From Streptomyces sp. ITFR-21 (GTDB lineage: Bacteria > Actinomycetota > Actinomycetes > Streptomycetales > Streptomycetaceae): a stretch of 64,000 nucleotides of DNA. Made by a program: the position numbers and the translations under genes. Shown here in pieces: positions 29,154-37,039 of this stretch (the first letter of the stretch is position 1; each line of letters begins with the position of its first letter). The notes beneath the pieces are model-generated. The model did no database searches, was not told the origin of the DNA, and saw nothing but the letters and a program-made list of their open reading frames with translations. The stretch is from positions 5,081,001 through 5,145,000 of the forward strand of contig NZ_CP134605.1 of NCBI RefSeq assembly GCF_031844685.1, read 5' to 3'.

Positions 29154-32100
29154 ATGGATCAGCAGACCGGCGGGCAGCAGGGCGGCGGCCGGCCGGAGGA
29201 GTGGCGGCCGGCCGAACCGCCGGGCGGCGCGTCGGACCTCCGGAGCACCTCGGGGACCGGCGGCGCGACGGGCTTCGGCGCCACGGCACCGGGCGGCTCG
29301 TCGGCGACCGGTGTGCCGTCGGCCGGTGTCCAGGCGGGCGCTCCGCCGGCCGGCCCCTCGCCGGTGACGGGCGGTACGGGGCTGTCGGCCAGCGGCGGGG
29401 GCGCGGACGCCGCCGGGGGCTTCGCGGGCTTCGGATCCTTCGGCGCAGAACCGCCGGCGGCCTACGACCGGCCCGCCGCCGAGTCCCCCGCCCCTTACGA
29501 CCGGCCCGCCGCCGGGCAGTCCGGTGCTCCCGACCGGCCCGCCGCCGGGCAGTCCGGTGCTCCCGACCGGCCCGGCGGCCTGGAGCGGCGTGACGTCTCC
29601 GAACGGCGCGAGCGCGTCAGCCGGTACGAGGCGGTCGGCAGCTTCGACGCCTTCGCGGCCGGCGCCAAGCGGCCCGGCGGCTCCGTGCCCCCGCAGACGC
29701 CGGCCTCCCCGCCCGCCGGTCCCGCGACGGACCGTGTCGCGCTGCCCCCGGCGCCGTCCGACCCCGGCAGCGCCCTCGCGGTACGGCCGGCCGCCGAGCC
29801 GCCGGCCGTCCAGGAGGGCACCTCGCTGTTCGACAGCACGATGCCGCTGCCCAAGCTGACCCGGCCCACCCGTGACCCGCTCGCCCCCGAACTCGTGCCG
29901 CCCGGCGGCGGCAGCTCCCGGGTGCCGCGCATCGTCACCCCCGAGTACCTGCTCACCGTCAACCCGGTCGACGGCACCGAGGTCGTGCAGTGCCCGCCCG
30001 AGGAGCGGCGCACCCCGGTCCGCCGCACCCCCGAGGAGCGCGCCGCCTGGATCAGCGCGGCCCGCCCCGCGCCGCCGCCCGGCCCGCCCGCGCCCGAAGT
30101 GCCCCTGCTGGAACGGGACGAGGAGCGCGAGCGGCTCATCCGGCTGCTGGCCCGCGGCCGTTCGATACGGGTCACCGGACCGTCCGGCGCCGGCCGTACC
30201 GCGCTGCTGGAGTCCGTCGCCAACGCCTGCGCGGACCTCGCCCCCGACGGGGTGATCTGGCTGTCCGGCTACCACCTCACCGCCGCCGACCTGCTGCACG
30301 ACCTCTACACCGTCGTCTACTCCGGCACCGGCTTCCGCCCCGGCCGCGGCGAACTCCCCGGCCTGCTGGGCGACATCGGTGCGATCGTGGTCCTGGACGA
30401 CGTGGAGATCGGCGGCGCCGCGCTGGAGGAGCTCCTGGACGCGGCGCCCGAGTGCGCGTTCCTGATGTCCGCCACCCCCGACGTACCCGCGCCCGCGCCC
30501 GACTCCATGGTGGAGGAGGTGCTGCTGTCGGGACTGACCCGGGTCGCCTGCGTCGACCTGCTGCAACTCGTCACCGGGCGGCGGCTGGAGGAGGACGAGA
30601 CCGCCTGGGCCGCCGACCTGTGGTTCGAGTCCGAGGGACTGCCGCTGCGGTTCGTCCAGGCCGGCGCGCTGCTGCGGCAGCGGGACGGCATGCGGGTGCC
30701 GCCCGACCCGGACCTCGACGACTCGGTGTGGCTGAACGGTTCGCCGCCCGGACCGGCCGAGTCCGCGCTGCCCGACCTCAGCGGCTTCGACGACCTGCTG
30801 CCCGACGTCACCCTGCCCGAGATACCCCAACTGTCGGCGCTGCCCCTGCGGTCGGCGGCCGGCGACATACCGCTGCCGTCGCTCGCGGAGAGCGCCGCCC
30901 CGGCCGACCTGCTGGCCTCCCGGCTCAGCGAGGCCGCCCGCGAGGCGCTCGCCTTCGCCGTCGCACTGGACGGCGAGTGCCCGCACCCCTCACACCTGCC
31001 CGCGCTGGTCGGCGACACCCACGGCGACGCGGCCCTCGGCGAACTCATCTCGGTCGGCCTCGCGGTGCCCGTCGCCTCGCATTTCCGGCTGGCCGCGGGT
31101 GTCGTCCAGCAGCTCGGCCCCGCGTTCGCCGCCGACGGCGAACTCAACGACGTACAGGCGCACACCGCGGCCCTGCACTACGCCTGGTGGACCGGCCACC
31201 CCTCCGTCACCCCGGAGCGCGCCACCGCCGAGTCCGAGGCGATCCTCGCGGCGATGACCGCGTGCCGCGACGGCGGCCACGCCTCCGCGGCGGTGCTGCT
31301 GGCCCGCACCGTCGCCCCCGTCTTCGCCGCGGCCCTGCACTGGGGCGCCTGGGAGCGGGCGCTGCGGATCGGCCAGGAGGCCGCCCGACTGTCCGGTGAA
31401 GTGGCGGAAGAGGCTTACTTCCACCACGAGTTGGGTGTGCTCGCGCTCTGCACCGGCCGGACGGACCGGGCCAGGGCGGAACTCGAGGCGTCGATCGCCC
31501 TGCGCGCCGCCCTGGCCGACCGCCAGGGCACGGTCGTCGGACGCCGCACCCTGGCCCTCGTCAACGACCGCGTCGGGGCCGCCGCGCTCGAACTCCCGCC
31601 GGGTGTCGCCGCCTTCGTCCTCCCCGAGGCGGCGCCCGTCGCCGTCAGCAGGACGCCGCCGCCCGCCCCCTCCGCGACCCGCCGGCTGGCCCTCCTCGGC
31701 TCCCGCCGCAACCTCGTCGCCGCCGGCACCGGTGTCCTGCTCGCCGCCGTCCTCGGCACGATCGTCACCATCGGCGCGACCGCGGGCACCGACGGCAGCC
31801 CCGGCCAGGTCAAGCCGGTCGAATCCGTTGACAGCGGCGCACCCGACGGCACGTCCCCGTCGTCCTCCGGCGGCGTCTCCGCGGCGCCCCCGGCGTCCGG
31901 GACCTCGCCGTCGACATCGGAGTCGGCGACGGACACGGCGGGCCCGCAGACCACGACGACCGACAGCGGCCTGTCCAGCCCGCCGGACACGCCCAGCGGT
32001 ACGTCCGACTCGTCGTCCCCGACGACCAGCGGCACCACCGGCGGCCACACGACGTCCGGCGGCTCCACCAGCGGTTCGACCACGGGCGGTTCGACCACCG

Positions 32101-32375
32101 GCGGTCCCACGACCGGCGGCACGACCACGGGCGGGTCCACGACCGGCGGCACGACGACCGGTGGCCCCACCACCGGCGGTTCGACCACCGGTGGTCCCAC
32201 GACCGGCGGCACGACGACCGGCGGCCCCACCACGGGCGGTGCCACCACCGGTGGTTCGACGGACGGCGGTTCGACGGACGGTGGTTCGACGACCGGCGGT
32301 GCCACCACGGGCGGTGCCACCACGGGCGGTTCGACGGACGGTGGCGCCACGGACGGCGGCGCGACCGGCGGCTGA
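29154..32375 (+). CDS. Large ATP-binding membrane protein with a Thr/Gly repeat tail
   Basis: The 1073-residue protein has four parts. Residues 1-310 are disordered, rich in Pro, Gly and Ala, with a duplicated YDRPAAESPA/PDRPAAGQSGA unit. Residues ~320-560 form a STAND-like P-loop region with Walker A GPSGAGRTALLES (~341) and Walker B IGAIVVLDDVEIGG (~410). A helical part follows with a TPR-like EEAYFHHELGVLALCTGRTDRARAELEASIAL. Then come one membrane helix (~855-878) and an extracellular Ser/Thr/Gly tail ending in ~30 TTGG/STDGG units. The ATG at 29154 is the only convincing start. The function is unknown; ATP-dependent signalling across the membrane is a guess. Confidence 0.8.
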   Translation: MDQQTGGQQGGGRPEEWRPAEPPGGASDLRSTSGTGGATGFGATAPGGSSATGVPSAGVQAGAPPAGPSPVTGGTGLSASGGGADAAGGFAGFGSFGAEPPAAYDRPAAESPAPYDRPAAGQSGAPDRPAAGQSGAPDRPGGLERRDVSERRERVSRYEAVGSFDAFAAGAKRPGGSVPPQTPASPPAGPATDRVALPPAPSDPGSALAVRPAAEPPAVQEGTSLFDSTMPLPKLTRPTRDPLAPELVPPGGGSSRVPRIVTPEYLLTVNPVDGTEVVQCPPEERRTPVRRTPEERAAWISAARPAPPPGPPAPEVPLLERDEERERLIRLLARGRSIRVTGPSGAGRTALLESVANACADLAPDGVIWLSGYHLTAADLLHDLYTVVYSGTGFRPGRGELPGLLGDIGAIVVLDDVEIGGAALEELLDAAPECAFLMSATPDVPAPAPDSMVEEVLLSGLTRVACVDLLQLVTGRRLEEDETAWAADLWFESEGLPLRFVQAGALLRQRDGMRVPPDPDLDDSVWLNGSPPGPAESALPDLSGFDDLLPDVTLPEIPQLSALPLRSAAGDIPLPSLAESAAPADLLASRLSEAAREALAFAVALDGECPHPSHLPALVGDTHGDAALGELISVGLAVPVASHFRLAAGVVQQLGPAFAADGELNDVQAHTAALHYAWWTGHPSVTPERATAESEAILAAMTACRDGGHASAAVLLARTVAPVFAAALHWGAWERALRIGQEAARLSGEVAEEAYFHHELGVLALCTGRTDRARAELEASIALRAALADRQGTVVGRRTLALVNDRVGAAALELPPGVAAFVLPEAAPVAVSRTPPPAPSATRRLALLGSRRNLVAAGTGVLLAAVLGTIVTIGATAGTDGSPGQVKPVESVDSGAPDGTSPSSSGGVSAAPPASGTSPSTSESATDTAGPQTTTTDSGLSSPPDTPSGTSDSSSPTTSGTTGGHTTSGGSTSGSTTGGSTTGGPTTGGTTTGGSTTGGTTTGGPTTGGSTTGGPTTGGTTTGGPTTGGATTGGSTDGGSTDGGSTTGGATTGGATTGGSTDGGATDGGATGG
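32067..32372 (+). repeat. Short-period repeat encoding (S/T/P)TTGG and (S/A)TDGG
   Basis: About 300 bases of near-perfect 12-15-base units (ggcggttcgaccacc, ggtcccacgaccggc and relatives) at the 3' end of the large ATPase gene. The repeats stay in frame to the stop. Copy number is probably variable between strains. The minus strand of the same bases reads as an apparent Pro/Val repeat, which is a mirror artefact. Confidence 0.85.
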
Positions 32376-32584
32376 CCGGTGATCGACCGACGCGGCTGAG
32401 GGGCGGTCGGCCGGCGGCAAGGGGCGTTGCGCGCGGGCGCGGCCGTGTCCGGGGCGGGCCGAGTGCGTCCTCCCGCCGGCCGGCCGGGGCCAGCCGGCGG
32501 CCAGGCCACGGGAGGCTGGGTCGTCGGACGCGCGGGTCGTCGGACGCGCGGGTCAGCGGGTGGGCCGGTCAGCGGACGGACGGA

Positions 32585-32950
32585 TCAGCGGGCGGGCCGG
32601 GCGAACTCCGGCTGGTCGAGCACCCGCAGCCAGCTTCCGTCGGGCTGGCGGCGGACCACCTGCGCGCGGGCGCCGGTGCCGTCCTTCGGCGGGGTGGCGG
32701 TGAGCGCGATGTCGCCGCTGATCAGCGTCGGCAAGGGGGCTTCCGGTTCAAAGCGCGGGCGGTCGGCCAGCACCGTCTCCCACAGCGTGCGGATGGCCGC
32801 CCGGCCGACGGTCCGGCTGCCGGGCGGGTACGCGAGCACCGCGTCCTCCTCGTAGAGCGCGGCGACCCCCGCCGCGTCACCGGCGTTGGATCGTTCGACG
32901 AACAACCGGGTGATGTCCTCCGGCCGCAGGGCCTTCTCGTACTCCGCCAT
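32585..32950 (-). CDS. SnoaL-like / NTF2-fold protein
   Basis: The 121-residue protein has the cone-shaped NTF2-like pattern EDITRLFVERSNAGDAAGVAALYEEDAVLAYPPG...GRAAIRTLWETVL...SGDIALTATPP, usual for DUF4440/SnoaL-type small proteins. Catalytic residues cannot be assigned. It is divergent from the LysR regulator at 33076 with a 125-base gap and is a probable target of it. The ATG at 32950 follows CAGGAAGGAAG on the minus strand. Confidence 0.82.
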   Translation of the reverse strand: MAEYEKALRPEDITRLFVERSNAGDAAGVAALYEEDAVLAYPPGSRTVGRAAIRTLWETVLADRPRFEPEAPLPTLISGDIALTATPPKDGTGARAQVVRRQPDGSWLRVLDQPEFARPAR

Positions 32951-33075
32951 GTGCTTCCTTCCTGAGGATCGTCAACCGGTGCCCGGCCGGGCCGGGCACC
33001 GCGTGCCGTCCAGCCTGGTCGCCTCTCGGGCAGAAGTCCAACAGCTGAATCTGCTCGAAGCTAGAATTCACAGTC

Positions 33076-33969
33076 ATGGAACTGAGGCAGCTGGAGTACT
33101 TCGTCGCGGTCGCCGAGGAGCGGAACTTCACCCGGGCCGCCGCGCGGGTGCGCATCAGCCAGTCCGGGGTCAGCGCCCAGATCCGCCGGCTGGAACGGGA
33201 ACTCGGTGCCGAGCTGTTCGACCGGTCGGCGCGTACCGCCACCCTCACCGTCGCGGGGAAGGCCGCGCTCGAACACGCTCGGGCCGCGCTCGCCGCCGCC
33301 GGGGCGGTCGAGCAGGCGGTGGGCCAGGTGGCCTTGGTGATCCGCGGACAGCTCACCCTCGGCATGGTCACCGGTTGCACCGTCACCCCGTGGTTCGACG
33401 CGCTCGCCGCCTTCCACCGGGCCCATCCCGGAGTGCGGATCTCGCTGCTGGAGGAGAACTCCGAGCGGCTGGTGGAGTCGGTACGGGCCGGCGCCGTCGA
33501 TCTGGCCCTGGTCGGAACCGCGACCGCCGCCCCGGCCGGACTGGAGGCGCTGACCGTCATCAGCGAACGGCTCGTCGTGGCGGTGCCCCCCGCGCACCCG
33601 CTGGCGTCGCGGCGGCGCGTCGCCCTCCGGCACCTGACCGCGTACCCGATCGTGTGCATGCCCGCCGGCACCGGGCTGCGTACTGTCCTGGACCGGGCCT
33701 GCGCGGCCCAAGGGCTGCACCCCGAGATCGCCCTCCAGGCCAGTGCCGCCGACGCCATCGCCGACCTCGCCGCCCGCGGGCTGGCCGTCGGCGTCCTCAG
33801 CGAGTCGATGGCCGCGCGTCACTCCGACCGGCTCGCCGCCCGCATCCTCGACGACGTCACCGCCCCCGCCCTCCTCGCCCTGGCCTGGCGGCCGGCCCCC
33901 GCGCCCGCGCTCCGCGAACTCCTGCGGTACTGCCGCGGGTCCTTTGCGGGGCCGGAGCCCGGCAGGTGA
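33076..33969 (+). CDS. LysR-family transcriptional regulator
   Basis: The 297-residue protein has the LysR winged helix-turn-helix at residues 1-60 (MELRQLEYFVAVAEERNFTRAA...SQSGVSAQIRRLERELGAELFDR) and a two-lobed effector domain. It is divergent from the SnoaL-like gene, the classical arrangement for a LysR regulator and its target. The upstream gap contains AGCTGAATCTGCTCGAAGCT (33045-33064), which could hold a binding site. The effector is not predictable. Confidence 0.92.
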   Translation: MELRQLEYFVAVAEERNFTRAAARVRISQSGVSAQIRRLERELGAELFDRSARTATLTVAGKAALEHARAALAAAGAVEQAVGQVALVIRGQLTLGMVTGCTVTPWFDALAAFHRAHPGVRISLLEENSERLVESVRAGAVDLALVGTATAAPAGLEALTVISERLVVAVPPAHPLASRRRVALRHLTAYPIVCMPAGTGLRTVLDRACAAQGLHPEIALQASAADAIADLAARGLAVGVLSESMAARHSDRLAARILDDVTAPALLALAWRPAPAPALRELLRYCRGSFAGPEPGR

Positions 33970-34147
33970 GGTCACCAACCGGTTGAGCGGCGCGGCGCGG
34001 CGCGCGCGGGTCGGCGGGTGGGCGGTCACGCGGCCCGCGCGGGTCGGCGGGTGCCCCGTTCGGTCGGTCCGGTCTTCGCGCGGGCCCAGGTGACGGCTGC
34101 GCATTCCCGGTGGAGCCGGCGGGGATGTCGGCGCTCGGGCCCGCGCG

Positions 34148-34765
34148 TCATCGGGCCGGTCCGGGTTCGGGTGGGTGGATGAGTCGGTCGAGGATGCGTT
34201 GGGTGAGTGCCATGTCGAGGAGTTCGAGTTCGACGTCGGCCATGCGGGGGTGGGTGTCGGGGGCCTGGGGTGGCGGTTCGGCGGTGAGAGGTTCCGGTGT
34301 TTTCCGTGTGAGTTCGCACCAGATGATTTTTCCGCCGGCGAGGGGGTGGTAGGTGCCCCAGCGTTCGCTGAGTGATGTGGCCAGGAGCAGTCCGCGGCCG
34401 TCTTCGGCGTCGGGGTCCTGCCGGGGGATGGCGGGTGTGCCGTGGCTGCGGTCCCAGACTTCGACGAAGAGGCCGGTGCCGGTGGCGCGGAGCTGGACGC
34501 CGATGACGTGGTGGCCCCTGACGGCCGCCCGCGCCGCGGCGTCCCGGGCGCTGCGTGCCTGCGTGACCGCGTTGGTGACCAGTTCGGACGCGATCAGCTC
34601 GGCGGCGTCGGTCTGCTCGGCGAGCTCCCAGCGCCCGAGCTGCTGCCGGACGAACGCCCGGGAGTCCCCGGCGGCGGTGGGCACGGCCGCCAGACGGATG
34701 CTGGCGACGTAGAACGTACTCGGCGCCGACGGCATCGGCGCCGCCGCCGGCGTCAACCACACCAT
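34148..34765 (-). CDS. AbaA/RsbW-like histidine kinase-type ATPase (putative anti-sigma factor)
   Basis: The ~205-residue protein has a GHKL ATP-binding fold. The N box is visible in AELIASELVTNAVTQA, followed by LFVEVWDRSHGTP and the G-rich lid DAEDGRGLLLATSLSERWG. Such single-domain proteins in Streptomyces accompany WhiJ-like XRE and DUF397 genes (whiJ and abaA loci). The ATG at 34765 follows GGTGAGGA and lies 5 bases after the stop of the upstream small gene. The C-terminal ~50 residues are a Pro-rich extension ending in an amphipathic helix. Confidence 0.85.
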   Translation of the reverse strand: MVWLTPAAAPMPSAPSTFYVASIRLAAVPTAAGDSRAFVRQQLGRWELAEQTDAAELIASELVTNAVTQARSARDAAARAAVRGHHVIGVQLRATGTGLFVEVWDRSHGTPAIPRQDPDAEDGRGLLLATSLSERWGTYHPLAGGKIIWCELTRKTPEPLTAEPPPQAPDTHPRMADVELELLDMALTQRILDRLIHPPEPGPAR

Positions 34766-34770
34766 CGTCC

Positions 34771-35088
34771 TCACCGGCCCCCCACCCCGCACAGATCCGC
34801 ACTGGCACCGGCGCCCGCACCGCGCACGACACACGCGGCGAGGTACTCCCCGAACACGGGGCCGGCGCCGAAACGCCCCACGGCCGGCACCACCACCGCA
34901 CACTCCCCCAACTCCTCGACCGGCTCTGCCAGGACGGCGAGACCGCCCTCCTCCACCTCCCGACAGACGACCGCCAGGTCATACCCCTCCACCTGCGCCC
35001 CCTGGAACAAACGCAGCTCGGCTTCCGCGACCTCCTCTTCGGGCGCGCTCATGTACGCACACATGTAGCCATGGATCGGACGCTTCAT
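34771..35088 (-). CDS. Small acidic protein of the WhiJ-like cluster, function unknown
   Basis: The 105-residue product starts MKRPIHGYMCAYMSAPEEEVAEAELRLFQGAQ. It is acidic in the middle (VCREVEEGGLAVLAEPVEELGE) and ends Gly/Ala-rich. No domain was recognised. It has a very strong ribosome site (AGGAGG, seven bases upstream) and ends five bases before the ATPase start, so the two are co-translated. It is divergent from the XRE gene. Confidence 0.7.
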   Translation of the reverse strand: MKRPIHGYMCAYMSAPEEEVAEAELRLFQGAQVEGYDLAVVCREVEEGGLAVLAEPVEELGECAVVVPAVGRFGAGPVFGEYLAACVVRGAGAGASADLCGVGGR

Positions 35089-35228
35089 TTCGCCTCCTAG
35101 CGGCGGATGAGCGGGCGACGACGTTCGGCATCACGTGCCACACCGCACTCGATCACGAGGGGGCCAAATCCGCTCACGCCCTACGTGATGACACGAGTGA
35201 AGCACTGGACTACTCAGATATGCAACAC

Positions 35229-35333
35229 TCCAGATTGGAAATCCGGGAGTCGGATTCTCGAACACGTATACCCTATTCCAAAATGGAAACATGTGAGCTT
35301 CCATTCCGGATGTAAGATGGGTTCCAGATCGGA
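35229..35333. promoter_or_regulatory. Reiterated TTCCA/TGGAA dyads upstream of the XRE gene
   Basis: TCCA-GAT-TGGA (35229-35239) and TTCCA-AAA-TGGAA (35276-35288) are perfect dyads with a 3-base spacer. TTCCATTCCGGA (35299-35310) and TTCCAGATCGGA (35322-35333) are weaker variants of the same pattern. They fill the AT-rich gap between the divergent small-protein/ATPase pair and the XRE gene, so they are candidate operators for the WhiJ-like regulator itself. The last one overlaps the ribosome site. Confidence 0.5.
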
Positions 35334-35343
35334 GGTACACCAA

Positions 35344-36228
35344 GTGGCAGAGACGGCAAGCGGCTCGACCGTGCCCCGCCGTCAACTGGGGCGACACCTG
35401 CGTGAGCTGCGCAACCGCGCGCGGTTGACGGTGCGTGCAGCGGCGACAGCTCTGGAGTGGTCGGACCAGAAGCTATGGCGCATCGAGACGGGGCAGACGT
35501 CCATGCGCAGCCTGGACGTTGAGGCCATGTGCCGGGTTTACGGCGCCGACGCCGAACTGGCTGCGGCACTCATGGGTCTTGCCAAGGAGACGAAGGGCCG
35601 GGGTTGGTGGCATGCGTACGGTGACGTGATCCCGGAGACGTTCGACTTGTACATCGGACTGGAGGAAGCGGCGGAACGCCTCAACCAGTACAGTGCCGAA
35701 CTGGTCCCCGGACTGTTGCAAACCACCGACTACGCGCGGATGTTGATCAGTGGGGACAATCCCGGGGTTGCCGACGAGGAGATCGAGCGGCGAGTCCACG
35801 TGCGGACTGCTCGGCAAGCGCTGCTGACCAGAGTGACGAGGCCCCTTACCCTGGAAGTGGCACTCAGTGAAGCCGTCCTCCGAAGGCCTATCGGTGGTCA
35901 GCAGGTGATGGCGACTCAGCTTGAGCACCTACTCGAACTGGCGGCACTGCCCCACGTCTCCATCCGCGTCGTGCACTACGGAGCGGGGTTGCATCACGGG
36001 CTCATGTCCGGGCCGTTCACCATGCTGCACTTTCCGATCAACGGCGATGGTCAGCCGACCGAACCCACCACGGTCTACGTCGACGGCTTCACCGGTGATC
36101 TGTACCTCGACAAGCCGCACGAGATCGAACGCTACGGCGCAGCGTTCACAGCAATCTGGGGCTCTGCCTTGAACGACAAGGAGTCACAGGCCCTCCTTCA
36201 CCAGGCAGCAAGGGAGCTACGGCAGTGA
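35344..36228 (+). CDS. WhiJ-like XRE-family regulator with DUF5753
   Basis: The ~294-residue protein has an N-terminal helix-turn-helix (about residues 12-65: LGRHLRELRNRARLTVRAAATALEWSDQKLWRIETGQ) and the DUF5753 domain beginning near SAELVPGLLQTTDYARMLI and ending GDLYLDKPHEIERY. This architecture is that of the WhiJ family, which acts in streptomycete development with DUF397 partners. The GTG at 35344 is 8 bases after GGAGG; longer in-frame starts read through the operator-like dyads. Its stop overlaps the DUF397 ATG by one base (TGATG). Confidence 0.9.
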   Translation: MAETASGSTVPRRQLGRHLRELRNRARLTVRAAATALEWSDQKLWRIETGQTSMRSLDVEAMCRVYGADAELAAALMGLAKETKGRGWWHAYGDVIPETFDLYIGLEEAAERLNQYSAELVPGLLQTTDYARMLISGDNPGVADEEIERRVHVRTARQALLTRVTRPLTLEVALSEAVLRRPIGGQQVMATQLEHLLELAALPHVSIRVVHYGAGLHHGLMSGPFTMLHFPINGDGQPTEPTTVYVDGFTGDLYLDKPHEIERYGAAFTAIWGSALNDKESQALLHQAARELRQ

Positions 36229-36434
36229 TGAGTTCTGAGCTGACGGGCGCGGTGTGGCGCAAGTCCAGCCGGTCCGCGAACAATGGTCAGTGCGTAGAGG
36301 TCGCTTTTCTCGACGACCGGCGGGTCGCCATGCGGGACAGCAAGAACCCGACCGGCCCTGCCCTGGTTTTCACGCCGGGCGAGTTCGGTGCGTTCGTCGC
36401 CGGCGTGGCCGCGGGAGAGTTCAACCAGCGGTAG
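36228..36434 (+). CDS. DUF397 protein (chimeric copy 1)
   Basis: The 68-residue protein has the DUF397 pattern WRKSSRS...CVEVAFLDDRRVAMRDSKNP and FTPGEFGAFVAGVAAGEF. DUF397 proteins are partners of WhiJ-like XRE regulators, often controlling their DNA binding. It is translationally coupled to the XRE gene. From codon ~21 onward its DNA is the same as the copy at 42631-42840, while the first 20 codons differ. The gene is therefore a recombinant joined inside the coding region. Confidence 0.9.
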   Translation: MSSELTGAVWRKSSRSANNGQCVEVAFLDDRRVAMRDSKNPTGPALVFTPGEFGAFVAGVAAGEFNQR

Positions 36435-36921
36435 TCGCTTGTCCGGCCAAGGATCCACCAGGAGCGCCTGATCGTTGCAGCCGGTCGGGCGCTCCTGTGC
36501 TGCCGACCGGCTCGCCGTCGGGTCGACACGCCTGCCCTGACGGCCCGGGGGTGGCCCCCGGCGGGAAATGCGCCGACGCTGCCCGCGTGGATGGGCCCGA
36601 TGAGGTGGGCGCAGCCCTGAACGCTCGCGGAAGCGTCAGGTCAGCGGGTCGCGGACGCTCCACGATGGGCCCACGGCCGTAGAGCGAGGGTGGCGATGGC
36701 CAGGAGGCCCGCCGCTGCCCACAGGGGCACGTGCAGGGTGGACTGCCTGGCGATGAGGCCGCCGGTGAGGGCTCCGAGTCCGGCTGCGCCGACGCCGAAG
36801 AGGCGGAAGGCGGAGGTGACGCGGCCCAGGAGGTGGTCCGGCGTCAGGGCCGGGCGGGCGGAGCTCGCGGCGACACTGGTGAGGGTGGAGGCGGCGCCGA
36901 TCAGCGCGAGGAAGGCGCCGG
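36289..36921. repeat. 633-bp direct duplication, copy 1
   Basis: These bases match 42695-43327 with only a few differences (for example gatcgttgcag against gatcgccgcag, and gtggcccccgg against gtggcttccgg). The unit covers the 3' two thirds of a DUF397 gene, the convergent spacer and the 3' end of an MFS gene. The right edge falls where the MFS coding sequence is cut. The spacing between the copies is 6406 bases. Confidence 0.93.
36641..36921 (-). pseudogene. Truncated MFS transporter, C-terminal fragment
   Basis: About 94 codons identical to the C-terminus of the MFS protein at 43047-44282 (from FLALIGAASTLTSVAAS to PWAHRGASATR). Upstream of 36921 the similarity stops abruptly and the frame continues only briefly into unrelated sequence. 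It has no start and no promoter, and lacks about three quarters of the transporter. Confidence 0.85.
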
Positions 36922-37039
36922 GCGCCGCACCGTGCCGCAGCAGTCGACAGACCTCGCCCACATCCCGCCCCCACGGAGAGCAGGCAGGGTTTCGGGATAT
37001 CCGCCGGCCCCTGTCGGAGTCATGTGCTCGACACCGTCG

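Noticed and set aside
32060..32375. Possible CRISPR array (regular short repeats)
   Set aside because: The units are in-frame codon repeats of 12-15 bases without spacers and with no cas genes nearby.
31415..32509. A minus-strand frame with VVAPPVV/VEPPSV repeats
   Set aside because: It is the reverse complement of the TTGG repeat of the large ATPase gene; the pattern follows from the repeat DNA and has no start signal.
36435..36640. A plus-strand frame continuing after DUF397 (ACPAKDPPGAPD...)
   Set aside because: It is in a different frame from DUF397 and lies in the convergent spacer of the duplication; there is no start or domain.
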